Assembly (NCBI RefSeq): GCF_013745115.1
Contig: NZ_CP051151.1
Location: forward strand, 1,488,001-1,552,000
Origin: Hujiaoplasma nucleasis
Lineage (GTDB): Bacteria; Bacillota_I; Bacilli_A; Izemoplasmatales; Hujiaoplasmataceae
Reading direction: 5' to 3'
Length of the DNA stretch: 64,000 bases
Below the pieces are notes generated by a model. That model ran no database searches. It had not been told where the DNA came from and saw only the letters and a list, made by a program, of their open reading frames with translations. This document shows positions 26,181 through 34,816 of the stretch, in pieces; the first letter of the stretch is position 1, and each line of letters opens with the position of its first letter. The translations under genes were made by a program, and so were the position numbers.

Positions 26181-28025
26181 ATGAAAAAATTCAAAGAAAA
26201 ACTATCTTATCATTTTGATCAATTTCTATCAAAGGGTACTGTATCCTTGGTTTTATCTCTTTTCCTTATCTTGTTTTTAATTGTTCTAGGCATAGGTCTT
26301 TTACTTTATCTAGTTTTTCCAGATAGTCGCTTTTCAACAATGATCTGGACAAGTTTTATGCAAACCCTAGATCCAGGGAATCTGAGTGGTGAAAGTGGTA
26401 AGCCTTTCTATATGATAATGATGACTTTAGCAACCATAGTAGGAATCTTTATTACTTCTTTATTTATTTCCTTTATTTTAAATGGTTTTCAAAATAAACT
26501 TGAATCTCTAAGTAAGGGTCGTTCTAAGGTTATAGAAAGTAATCATACCCTCATATTAGGCTGGGATAACAATATTTATGTTGTTTTAAAAGAACTTATT
26601 GAAGCCAATAAATCACAAAGAAAAGCTGTCATTGTCATATTATCTGATAAGGATTCATTTCAAATGAATCAAGATATTAAAGATAATATTATTAACACTT
26701 TTAATTCTAAGTTGATTTGTCGATCTGGATCTATCTATAAAAAGGAAGATCTTGATATGTGTAATATCAAAGATGCAAAATCAGTTATTATTCTAGAAAA
26801 TGATATGAATACTATTAAATCCTTATTGGTGATAAGTAATACTGAATTCTTCATCAAAGGTCATGGACATATATCTGCTTTAATGTATGATGAAAAAAAT
26901 ATAGATGTTGCTAAAAGCATAGGTAAAGATAAGTTAGAAGTCATCTACTTAAAATCAGCCATTACAAGAATTATGACGCAAACATGCCTACAAGCAGGTT
27001 TGTCTTCTGTCTATAATGAGTTGTTAGAATTCGAAGGAGATGAAATCTATTTCTATCAAACCAATGATTTACATGGAGTACTATTCAAAGATGCTATTTT
27101 AAGGTTTGATAACGCAATCTTAATAGGTATTGTTAGAAATAATGTGACTATGGTTAGACCTAATATGGATACAATCATTAATAAAGATGACCAATTGATA
27201 CTGATCGTAGAAGATGAAGATAAAGCTATCTTAAATGACGGTCTTATCCAAGTAAATCAATCAGTAATTGTACAAGCAGATCATGCATCAAGTCTAAGAA
27301 GAGAATATATTTCTATTATTGGTTATAATCAAAAAATTCATGATATCATCCAAGAATTAAATAATTATTTAGATAAAGGATCAAAGATAAGAATTTTAGT
27401 GAATTCAAAAGACCATGTCAATATTTTAGAGAAATTAGAAGGTGATTTTAGTAAAATTGAAATTGAAATAGTCCTTGGACAAACTTATTCTAGAAAAGTC
27501 TTAGATGATTTTATAAAACCGACTTGTAAATATGTCATGATATTCGCTAATGATAATGTAGATTTTAATGACCAAGATTCTCAAACACTATTGACACTTC
27601 TTCATCTTAGAGATATTGAAGAAAAGCGAGGTAATAATTTAGATATTATTACAGAAATTACAGATGTAAGAAATACAGAAATCGTTGATTTAGCTAAGGT
27701 TGATGATTTTATTGTGAGTGAGTTAATCGCTAATAAAATGTTAGCGCAAATATCTGAAAATAGACATTTAACAGCAATTTTCGATGATTTGATGTCTTCA
27801 GAAGGTTCTGAAATATATTTAAAAGCAATCGAAAACTATATTCAAATTGATCAAGCAAGTGATTTTTATACATTATCTTTATCAGCATCTTTAAAAAATG
27901 AAATTGCAATCGGTTATAAACTTAAAAATGAAAATCATTTGCCTATAGTTATCTTGAATCCAAATAAGAATCAACCAATTCAATTTACTCCTGGAGATAT
28001 GTTAATTGTTATCTCTGAGGATTAA
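26181..28025 (+). CDS. CASTOR/POLLUX-type ion channel protein
   Basis: The N-terminus has two membrane segments (about 20-45 and 72-95) separated by a pore-like stretch (TSFMQTLDPGNLSGESG), followed by the family signature KGRSKVIESNHTLILGW. Two RCK/TrkA_N-like regulatory units follow (about 112-340 and 365-610), with the CASTOR_POLLUX middle signature ITRIMTQTCLQAGLSSVY, a phrase ending FEGDEIYF, and repeated IGIVR...MDTIINKDDQLILI. Plant relatives are nuclear-envelope cation channels of symbiosis signalling; bacterial members are little studied. Length 614 is full. It stands alone behind its own promoter. Confidence 0.87.
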   Translation: MKKFKEKLSYHFDQFLSKGTVSLVLSLFLILFLIVLGIGLLLYLVFPDSRFSTMIWTSFMQTLDPGNLSGESGKPFYMIMMTLATIVGIFITSLFISFILNGFQNKLESLSKGRSKVIESNHTLILGWDNNIYVVLKELIEANKSQRKAVIVILSDKDSFQMNQDIKDNIINTFNSKLICRSGSIYKKEDLDMCNIKDAKSVIILENDMNTIKSLLVISNTEFFIKGHGHISALMYDEKNIDVAKSIGKDKLEVIYLKSAITRIMTQTCLQAGLSSVYNELLEFEGDEIYFYQTNDLHGVLFKDAILRFDNAILIGIVRNNVTMVRPNMDTIINKDDQLILIVEDEDKAILNDGLIQVNQSVIVQADHASSLRREYISIIGYNQKIHDIIQELNNYLDKGSKIRILVNSKDHVNILEKLEGDFSKIEIEIVLGQTYSRKVLDDFIKPTCKYVMIFANDNVDFNDQDSQTLLTLLHLRDIEEKRGNNLDIITEITDVRNTEIVDLAKVDDFIVSELIANKMLAQISENRHLTAIFDDLMSSEGSEIYLKAIENYIQIDQASDFYTLSLSASLKNEIAIGYKLKNENHLPIVILNPNKNQPIQFTPGDMLIVISED

Positions 28026-28111
28026 TCAAATTTGTTTCTAATAAGTATTGAAAATTATAGATAAAAGTATTATTATATGACTAAGATAATTGCTAAGAAA
28101 GGATACGTTTT

Positions 28112-28501
28112 ATGGCTATAATTGACAAGATAAAAAATCTATTTAAAAAAGATATTAAAGATAATCTAGATTTAATATCAGTAGACTCTGTTAAAAGTAA
28201 GTTTGAACATGAGGATTACATGGGTGCGGCTAAGGATTTAAAAATTTTATTAGAAAAGTATGGCCGCAGAAAAAGAAAGAACCACAGGTATAAGGGAAGA
28301 GAATTTGTATATTTTATTTTAAGCAACAAACATAAAGACTTAAAGAATGTCGGATATACTCATTGGGAAAATATCAATCAGTTTATTCGATTAAACCAAG
28401 AAAAAGTTTACCCATATCATAAAAATAATTTACAAAGCGCCATAGATTTCTTTTTAAAAGAAGTCAAGGGCTTATATGAAATTAAAGTAATGGCTGAATA
28501 A
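28112..28501 (+). CDS. Small soluble protein of unknown function
   Basis: A 129-residue basic protein not recognised. It opens with an amphipathic, Lys-rich helix (IIDKIKNLFKKDIKD), has a central RKRKNHRYKGREFVYF stretch and ends in a helix (NNLQSAIDFFLKEV). AAGAAAGGA precedes ATG 28112. A hairpin terminator follows, so it appears to be a single-gene unit after the channel gene. Confidence 0.55.
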   Translation: MAIIDKIKNLFKKDIKDNLDLISVDSVKSKFEHEDYMGAAKDLKILLEKYGRRKRKNHRYKGREFVYFILSNKHKDLKNVGYTHWENINQFIRLNQEKVYPYHKNNLQSAIDFFLKEVKGLYEIKVMAE

Positions 28502-28508
28502 AAAAGAT

Positions 28509-28540
28509 AAATCTTCTATGATTAGGAGATTTTTTCTTTT
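28509..28540 (+). terminator. Rho-independent terminator
   Basis: AAATCTTCT pairs with AGGAGATTT (one G-T pair) around six bases, then a T run. Confidence 0.7.
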
Positions 28541-28601
28541 TATTATGATATTTGGAGATAATCTATTATAATTAGGTTAAAGACTAAGGTTTGGTGATGA
28601 T

Positions 28602-30731
28602 ATGAAGAAAGTAATCCTGTTAATATTGGGTATATTACTTATCTTATTTGCTTGTGTGAATCATGAAGAGGATAATGTTTATACAGAAAATAATATATCG
28701 ATGGTTGCTCGAACACAAAATAAGGATTATCAAATTTACAATAACGGTAAATTTGAAAATGTTTTTTTAACAGGTGTTAATATGGGAGCGGCACTTCCAG
28801 GAGCCTTTCCTGGGCAAATGGCCATACCAAAATCAATGTATTTAGAATGGTTTCATATGATCCATGATATGAATGCTAAAGTCATAAGAGTATATACTAC
28901 GCAAATGCCTCATTTCTACGAGGCTTTATATGAGTTTAATCAAAGTGTAGATCAACCCTTATATTTAATGCATGGCCTATGGGTAAACGAAGATGATATT
29001 AGGCAAATTAATGATCCTTATGCGGATAATGGATATATATTAAATAATTTTATACAAGATGGTAAAGATTTAATTGATATACTTCATGGTAATAAGTTTT
29101 TAGAAGAAAAACCTGGTTTTGCTTCAGGAGAATATAAAACTAATATATCTCAATATGTTATCGGTTGGATTCTCGGTATAGAATGGGATCCTAATTTTGT
29201 AATAAACACAAATCAGGAGAATAGTGGTTTAGAAGCATATAGAGGTAAGTATCTTTATTCAACAGTGGATGCGTCGCCATTTGAAATTTTTCTTGCAGAA
29301 GTTGGAGATCAACTCATCGAATATGAAGTTGATAATTATCAATTTATGAGACCTTTAAGCTTTGTTAATTGGCCAACCACTGATCATTTAACACATCCAA
29401 ATGAACCTGATCTAAAAGAAGATTCTGTATCTGTTAATATGAATCATATAAAAGGAAGCGATGAATTCATATCGGGATTCTTTGCATCTTTTCATATATA
29501 TCCTTATTATCCTGAATTTATTAATTATAGTCTTGACTATCGTGATTATATAGATCACAGGGGTCAAGTGAATACTTATCAAGCTTATTTAAAGGATTTA
29601 TTATCACATTTGGATATGCCGGTGATCGTGGCTGAGTTTGGTGTGCCTGCATCTAGAGGAAAGACTCATGAAGATGTAAACAGAGGATTTAATCAAGGGT
29701 ATTTAAGTGAAGAAAGTCAAGGTCTTATGAATGTTATGATGTTAGAAGATATCTATTTAAGCGATTATGCAGGAGCTTTAGTCTTTACTTGGCAGGATGA
29801 GTGGTTTAAAAGAACTTGGAATTCCATGGATTTTGATTTAGCACACCGTAGACCTTACTGGTCAAATGTCCAAACCAATGAACAACATTTTGGATTATTG
29901 GCTTTTGAACCTGGTGAAAATGAAAGAATTAGATATGTCGATGGCGATTTAAGTGATTGGCAAGGTGAAATTCCTATTTATAGCGATAATACATTAGAAT
30001 TGTATACCGCATTTGATGCTAGATATATGTATATAATGATTGACTCAAAAGAAGATTTATTGACGAATACTTTGTTGATACCTATGATGACAAGTCCTAA
30101 TCAAGGTAATAATTTTATAAAAGGTACAGATATTTCCTTTTCTAAACCGATTGATTTTTATATTTTAATTAATGGTCAAAATCAAGCTGAAATATTTGTG
30201 GATGCTTATTATGATCCGTTTTATTACTTGTATCATGAAGAATTAAATATGCTTGAAAAGAATCCAGAATATAGGGAAAAAAACACAGGGGTTTTTAACT
30301 CTATCTATCAAGCTTTATCAGCTTCATTGTTTTTACCTGAAGAGAATACTCAAATTGATTTTTTAAAGCATAACACAGGTAGATTGACTCACGGAAATGC
30401 CAATCCAAATTCTGCTGATTATAATTCTTTAGCTGATTATTATATGGATAATCATAGTATTGAAATTAAAATACCTTGGTTATTACTGAATATATCAGAT
30501 CCATCGACAAAGATGAGATTGGCTGATTTTTATGAGAATGATTGGTTTGTTTCTGAAAAAATTGATCAAATCTATATTGGAGCTACAATAGTAAATAGTG
30601 AAATTAATCAAGAAGTATCTCTGGTTTCAACGACTTGGGATGCTTGGGAATATCCTCTTTACCATACAAGATTAAAAGAATCATATTATATATTACAAGA
30701 AGCTTTCGAAGAATATTTGGATAAGGAGTAA
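28602..30731 (+). CDS. Lipoprotein with TIM-barrel glycoside-hydrolase-like domain
   Basis: The signal peptide ends at a lipobox (LLILFAC, about residue 18). Residues ~45-430 read as a clan-A-like (beta/alpha)8 hydrolase: NVFLTGVNMG, AKVIRVYTTQMPHFYEALYEF, GWILGIEWDP with a candidate acid/base Glu near 193, and VIVAEFGVPAS with a candidate nucleophile Glu near 345. A linker then leads to a CBM9-like or DOMON-like beta module (DGDLSDWQGEIPIY) to the end. It probably cleaves or remodels a polysaccharide outside the cell. I cannot name the family or substrate. Start ATG 28602 has GGTGATGAT ahead. The DUF1801 gene follows with almost no gap. Confidence 0.65.
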   Translation: MKKVILLILGILLILFACVNHEEDNVYTENNISMVARTQNKDYQIYNNGKFENVFLTGVNMGAALPGAFPGQMAIPKSMYLEWFHMIHDMNAKVIRVYTTQMPHFYEALYEFNQSVDQPLYLMHGLWVNEDDIRQINDPYADNGYILNNFIQDGKDLIDILHGNKFLEEKPGFASGEYKTNISQYVIGWILGIEWDPNFVINTNQENSGLEAYRGKYLYSTVDASPFEIFLAEVGDQLIEYEVDNYQFMRPLSFVNWPTTDHLTHPNEPDLKEDSVSVNMNHIKGSDEFISGFFASFHIYPYYPEFINYSLDYRDYIDHRGQVNTYQAYLKDLLSHLDMPVIVAEFGVPASRGKTHEDVNRGFNQGYLSEESQGLMNVMMLEDIYLSDYAGALVFTWQDEWFKRTWNSMDFDLAHRRPYWSNVQTNEQHFGLLAFEPGENERIRYVDGDLSDWQGEIPIYSDNTLELYTAFDARYMYIMIDSKEDLLTNTLLIPMMTSPNQGNNFIKGTDISFSKPIDFYILINGQNQAEIFVDAYYDPFYYLYHEELNMLEKNPEYREKNTGVFNSIYQALSASLFLPEENTQIDFLKHNTGRLTHGNANPNSADYNSLADYYMDNHSIEIKIPWLLLNISDPSTKMRLADFYENDWFVSEKIDQIYIGATIVNSEINQEVSLVSTTWDAWEYPLYHTRLKESYYILQEAFEEYLDKE

Positions 30732-30734
30732 CTC

Positions 30735-31190
30735 ATGAATTATAAAGCTAATTCTATTGATGAATATTTAGATTCTATTCCTCAAGATAGAAAAGAAGTT
30801 ATGATTAAATTAAGAAATATTTTTTCAGAGAGTCTACCGCAAGGTTTTTCTGAGTCCTTTCAATATAATATGATTACTTATGTGGTCCCCTTTCATATAT
30901 ACCCAAATGGCTACCATGTTGATTCAAATACTCCCTTGCCCTTTATAAGCCTCGCCTCTCAAAAAAATCATATAGCTATATATCATTTAGCCTTATATAT
31001 GAAAAAAGACTTATTATATTGGTTTACAAAAGCTTATCAAGATTTAAATATAAATAAATTGGATATGGGTAAATCTTGTATTCGCTTTAAAAATATAAAT
31101 AAAATTCCTTTTGATCTAATCAAGGAATTGGCTAAAAAAATATCTGTAGAAGAATATATTAAAATTTATGAAGAAAGTAGAATAAGGTAA
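30735..31190 (+). CDS. DUF1801 (YdhG-like) protein
   Basis: Matches DUF1801: N-terminal SIDEYLDSIPQDRKEVMIKLR, then SFQYNMITY, PLPFISLASQKNHIAIYH and a terminal helix after GKSCIRFKNINKIPFDLIKELAK. Members are small cytosolic proteins of unknown biochemical role, related to frataxin-like folds. GGAG at the end of the upstream lipoprotein gene serves as its ribosome site, so the two are translated from one message. Confidence 0.85.
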   Translation: MNYKANSIDEYLDSIPQDRKEVMIKLRNIFSESLPQGFSESFQYNMITYVVPFHIYPNGYHVDSNTPLPFISLASQKNHIAIYHLALYMKKDLLYWFTKAYQDLNINKLDMGKSCIRFKNINKIPFDLIKELAKKISVEEYIKIYEESRIR

Positions 31191-31192
31191 AT

Positions 31193-31609
31193 ATGAAATA
31201 TACAAGTAGAATCATGATTAATAAAAATATTAAAGAAGTATTTAATACTTATATTGACTACCAACAAATGCCTTTTTGGCAAGAATCTTTAAAAAGAATC
31301 GAACATGATGGACCCATCCATAAGGAAGAAACAGTCTCTAAATTAATATTTGAATTTAATAATCAAGAAATGATCATGACAGAAACTATAGAAAAAATAA
31401 AATCACCAAATATATTTACAGCAATTTATCAAGTGCCTGGTGCTTGGAATAAGTGTGTTAATCTATTTAAAGAAATCAATGGTGTGACTGAATGGACCAT
31501 GGAATCAGAATTTATTTTTGATGAAGATAATGATATACCTATTTCTGCCTTTGAAAATAAGACTTTAACAGCCATGAAAATTTTTAAAGACTATATAGAA
31601 AATAAATAA
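31193..31609 (+). CDS. SRPBCC (START-like) family protein
   Basis: A 138-residue helix-grip protein: N-terminal strand and helix KYTSRIMINKNIKEVFNTYID, a beta-sheet with MTETIEKIKSP, and the long C-terminal helix ISAFENKTLTAMKIFKDYIEN. Such proteins bind hydrophobic ligands or act as cyclase/dehydratase-like enzymes. It follows DUF1801 with a two-base gap and probably shares its transcript. Ligand unknown. Confidence 0.7.
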   Translation: MKYTSRIMINKNIKEVFNTYIDYQQMPFWQESLKRIEHDGPIHKEETVSKLIFEFNNQEMIMTETIEKIKSPNIFTAIYQVPGAWNKCVNLFKEINGVTEWTMESEFIFDEDNDIPISAFENKTLTAMKIFKDYIENK

Positions 31610-31734
31610 GATAACTATATAATTTAATCTTTTATAAGAAAACGCTTGTTTTTTTACTGTAATCAAGAGAAAATGATTGCGTTTTTCTATATTTATGTTA
31701 CACTTAATAGTCTTTAGAAAAAAGGGAGAAATAA

Positions 31735-33360
31735 ATGAACTATAAAAACAAATTAATTGAACAAGCATTAACACAAATGGGCTTTGAAGAATTTACTGAA
31801 ATTCAAGCCAAAGCCATGCCATTGATTGAAGAAGGAAAAGATATTATTGGTCATTCGCAAACAGGAACTGGTAAAACAGCTGCTTTTGCATTACCATTAT
31901 TAGATCGTATTGATTATGAAAACCAAAACATTCAATCAATTATTATTTGTCCAACAAGAGAACTTGCTGTACAAGTAAAATCAGAAATAGATTCTATGGG
32001 GCAATACTTACCGAAGTTAAAAACTGTAGCGATTTATGGTGGTGAAGCCATTACCATTCAAATCAAAAGTTTAAAATATAAGCCACAAGTGATTATTGGA
32101 ACACCAGGAAGAATTATTGATTTAATGAAAAGAAAACTCATTAAATTACATGATATTTCTTATCTTGTCTTAGATGAAGCAGATGAAATGTTAAAAATGG
32201 GATTTATTGAAGACATTGAAACCATTTTAGAACAAACGAATCCAGAAAGACAAACGGTTATGTTCTCTGCGACAATGCCTAAAAGAATCATCGATATTAC
32301 GAAGAAATACATGAACAATCCAGAACTAGTTTCAGTTGTGACTGGTGAAGAACCTAATGAAGATATTACTCAATATTATTATTTAATTCAAGACAAACAT
32401 AAAATTGAAGGTATCACAAGATTATTACATGTATACAACCCAAATTTAACCTTAGTTTTTTGTAATACCAAACGTAAAGTAGATGATGTTACTAGAGAAT
32501 TATCAAAAAAAGGTTATAATGTTAATAAAATCCATGGGGATTTAAAACAAACCAACCGACTTCAAGTCTTAGATTCATTTCATAATGGAGAACTAGATAT
32601 CTTAGTAGCCACTGATGTTGCTGCTAGGGGCTTGGATATTAAAAACGTTGAAGTTGTTATTAACTATGATGTGCCTGAAAAAGCAGAATATTATGTTCAT
32701 CGTATTGGTCGAACTGGTCGTATTGGTAATAAGGGTTATTCATTCACCTTGGTTTCTAAACGTGAAATGTCAAGAATTGATATAATTCAAAATTTCACTA
32801 AAACGAAGATTAAGAAAAGAAAAATACCGACACCTGATACAGTACTAAAAATTAAACAAGAACATCAAATTTATGATATTGAACAAATCATTGAACATAT
32901 TAATTTAAGTCCATATTTAGATACAGCGACTTTATTATTAGAATCAAAAGAACCTGTTGAGATTATTTCAGCCTTATTACATAAGATTGATAAAAATCAA
33001 GTCACTGAAAAAGTAGAAGGTGATATCAACGAAGACTTTACTTCTAAAGGTAATTCTAGATCTCAATCAAGAACTTCATCAAGATCAAGTAATCCAAGAG
33101 TTAAGGGAGATAGTCAAAGATACCATTTAAATGTTGGTAGTGAATCTGGATTAACACCTAAACAATTGGTTAACTTTATCATAAAGAAAACCAAGTTAAG
33201 TAACTTTGATATCAATGATGTATCAGTAAGTAAACAAGCATCTTTCTTTAATGTTCCTTCAAGACACCATGACATGGTTATGTCTGCATTAGCGAACATA
33301 AACTTAAGTGGTATCAATACTTCAGTACAAATGGCTAAGCCTACAAAAAGAAGATACTAA
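31735..33360 (+). CDS. DEAD-box RNA helicase with DbpA-type RNA-binding domain
   Basis: ATP-dependent RNA helicase. All motifs are present: Q motif (GFEEFTEIQAKAMP), Walker A SQTGTGKT, PTRELA, GTPGR, DEAD, SAT, then VFCNTKRKVDD, ATDVAARGLD and HRIGRTGR in the second RecA domain. A Ser/Arg-rich linker (about 430-460) leads to a C-terminal RRM-like DbpA domain (YHLNVGSESGLTPKQLVNFI), which in DbpA/YxiN binds 23S rRNA. It likely acts in ribosome assembly or cold adaptation. AAGGGAG precedes ATG 31735. The 125-base leader contains inverted GC-rich arms that might be regulatory. Confidence 0.93.
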   Translation: MNYKNKLIEQALTQMGFEEFTEIQAKAMPLIEEGKDIIGHSQTGTGKTAAFALPLLDRIDYENQNIQSIIICPTRELAVQVKSEIDSMGQYLPKLKTVAIYGGEAITIQIKSLKYKPQVIIGTPGRIIDLMKRKLIKLHDISYLVLDEADEMLKMGFIEDIETILEQTNPERQTVMFSATMPKRIIDITKKYMNNPELVSVVTGEEPNEDITQYYYLIQDKHKIEGITRLLHVYNPNLTLVFCNTKRKVDDVTRELSKKGYNVNKIHGDLKQTNRLQVLDSFHNGELDILVATDVAARGLDIKNVEVVINYDVPEKAEYYVHRIGRTGRIGNKGYSFTLVSKREMSRIDIIQNFTKTKIKKRKIPTPDTVLKIKQEHQIYDIEQIIEHINLSPYLDTATLLLESKEPVEIISALLHKIDKNQVTEKVEGDINEDFTSKGNSRSQSRTSSRSSNPRVKGDSQRYHLNVGSESGLTPKQLVNFIIKKTKLSNFDINDVSVSKQASFFNVPSRHHDMVMSALANINLSGINTSVQMAKPTKRRY

Positions 33361-33366
33361 TCAATG

Positions 33367-33395
33367 AACGTTACCGAAAAGGTAACGTTTTTTTT
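33367..33395 (+). terminator. Rho-independent terminator
   Basis: AACGTTACC/GGTAACGTT with a GAAAA loop and eight T. Confidence 0.9.
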
Positions 33396-33433
33396 CTAAT
33401 CTATGCTATAATCTTTTTGGTAGGTGAATAAGT

Positions 33434-34267
33434 ATGAACAGGATAAATGCAATGTATCAAGATTTTTTACTGATAAGAAGAAAGAAAATTATCAAGGTAG
33501 TGACTTATATTATGATACCAATAATTGTCTTTGCTTTAATCATGCTGTATTTTATATTAGAAGAACCTAGACAAGTTTATAAAACACTTTTTTATATTTC
33601 CTTAGGACTTATTGGAACCGGATTATTAAATATAGCCTTATCATTCTTAATATTAACTGATAAACCTATGTATAATATCGTCATAAATGAAATTATAAAA
33701 GATGTGAATATGAATGAACAAAGATTTCTTGAATATGAGCCCTTCATCAAAGAAAAAGAAATATTTAATTTAAGTGGTTTATATCCAAGAAGTGCCAGTA
33801 AGTCAACTAAATTTAAATTGACTATGAATACAGATCATCATAGTCAAGTTCAATTGTTTTTTACAGAAATATTTACCCAATCCAATAACTCAAGGGTTGT
33901 CTATTTTAAGGGTTTATATATGGTTTTTGATACACTTAATCAAGATATCTTTCAGATTAGAAGAAAAGGAAAACCAAGACATAAAGAAATCAAATTAATC
34001 AAAGAAGAAAGAGAAGATAAGTTAAAGTTTTACACACAAGGTAAACCTATTAAAGAAACTTATTTGTTATTATTTGAGTCTTTAGAGAATCAATATGGTA
34101 AAGTTGATATTGCTGGTGCTAAAGATCAAATCCATGTGGCTTTATCTAATTTTATGAAGATTTCTATCGAAAAAGAAATCAATGATTCAGTCTATAAAAA
34201 ATATTATGATATGATTTTATCATTAATTAAACTGACAGATGAAATTAGTGAAAAAATAGCTTATTAA
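33434..34267 (+). CDS. DUF3137-like membrane protein
   Basis: Two membrane segments near the N-terminus (about 21-42 and 52-73) are followed by a soluble domain of ~200 residues. The layout LSGLYPRSA... VQLFFTEIFTQ... VYFKGLYMVFDTL resembles DUF3137 proteins, in which an F-x-G-L-F motif follows a beta-rich segment. No catalytic motif. TAGGTGAATA precedes ATG 33434. The arsenate reductase gene follows 14 bases later on the same strand. Function unknown. Confidence 0.55.
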   Translation: MNRINAMYQDFLLIRRKKIIKVVTYIMIPIIVFALIMLYFILEEPRQVYKTLFYISLGLIGTGLLNIALSFLILTDKPMYNIVINEIIKDVNMNEQRFLEYEPFIKEKEIFNLSGLYPRSASKSTKFKLTMNTDHHSQVQLFFTEIFTQSNNSRVVYFKGLYMVFDTLNQDIFQIRRKGKPRHKEIKLIKEEREDKLKFYTQGKPIKETYLLLFESLENQYGKVDIAGAKDQIHVALSNFMKISIEKEINDSVYKKYYDMILSLIKLTDEISEKIAY

Positions 34268-34281
34268 AGGATGATTAATCT

Positions 34282-34719
34282 ATGAAAAAATATAAGATTG
34301 CTTATGTTTGTGTTCACAACTCTTGCCGTTCACAAATGGCTGAAGCCATTACTAAAGCATTTTATTTAGATTTTTTTGAAGCTTATAGTGGTGGTACAGA
34401 AACAAAACCTCAGATTAACCAAGATGCTGTAAGAATCATAAAAGATATGATTCAGGTAGATATGAATCAAAGTCAACGTTCTAAATTGATTGATGAGTTG
34501 CCTGAAGTTGATATATTAATTACCATGGGATGCAATGTGGAGTGTCCATATCTCCCTTGTAAACATAGGGAAAATTGGGGATTGGATGATCCAACAGGTA
34601 AGCCTGATGAAGAATTCATCAAAACAGCTGAAATCATTAAAGAAGAGATTGAATCTTTAAAAACAAGAATTTTGAAAGAAGGATTTCCTTTTCAAGAAAA
34701 AATAGAATTCCATATCTGA
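34282..34719 (+). CDS. arsC: Arsenate reductase, thioredoxin-linked (ArsC, LMW-PTP fold)
   Basis: Reduces arsenate to arsenite. The P-loop CVHNSCRS holds C10 and C15, and the redox relay GCNVECPYLPC supplies C82 and C89; DDPTGKPDEEF is the conserved aspartate loop. This cysteine set identifies the thioredoxin-coupled Staphylococcus/Bacillus type rather than glutaredoxin-linked ArsC or a plain phosphatase. No arsenite pump or ArsR lies beside it; the neighbour is a membrane protein of unknown role. AAAGGATGA precedes the ATG. Confidence 0.9.
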   Translation: MKKYKIAYVCVHNSCRSQMAEAITKAFYLDFFEAYSGGTETKPQINQDAVRIIKDMIQVDMNQSQRSKLIDELPEVDILITMGCNVECPYLPCKHRENWGLDDPTGKPDEEFIKTAEIIKEEIESLKTRILKEGFPFQEKIEFHI

Positions 34720-34724
34720 TTTAT

Positions 34725-34755
34725 AAGCCCATCTTTTAATGATGGGTTTTTATTT
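34725..34755 (+). terminator. Rho-independent terminator
   Basis: CCCATC/GATGGG stem extended by A-T pairs, seven-base loop and T run, directly after arsC. Confidence 0.8.
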
Positions 34756-34816
34756 AGAAAGTAAGTTGTTTATCAAGTTAAATAATGATAAAATATTGGA
34801 AGATTAGGAGAATACA

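Noticed and set aside
31637-31688. Terminator between the SRPBCC gene and the DEAD-box helicase
   Set aside because: The arms (AAAACGC/GCGTTTT) enclose about 33 unpaired bases, so the hairpin is too weak to list.
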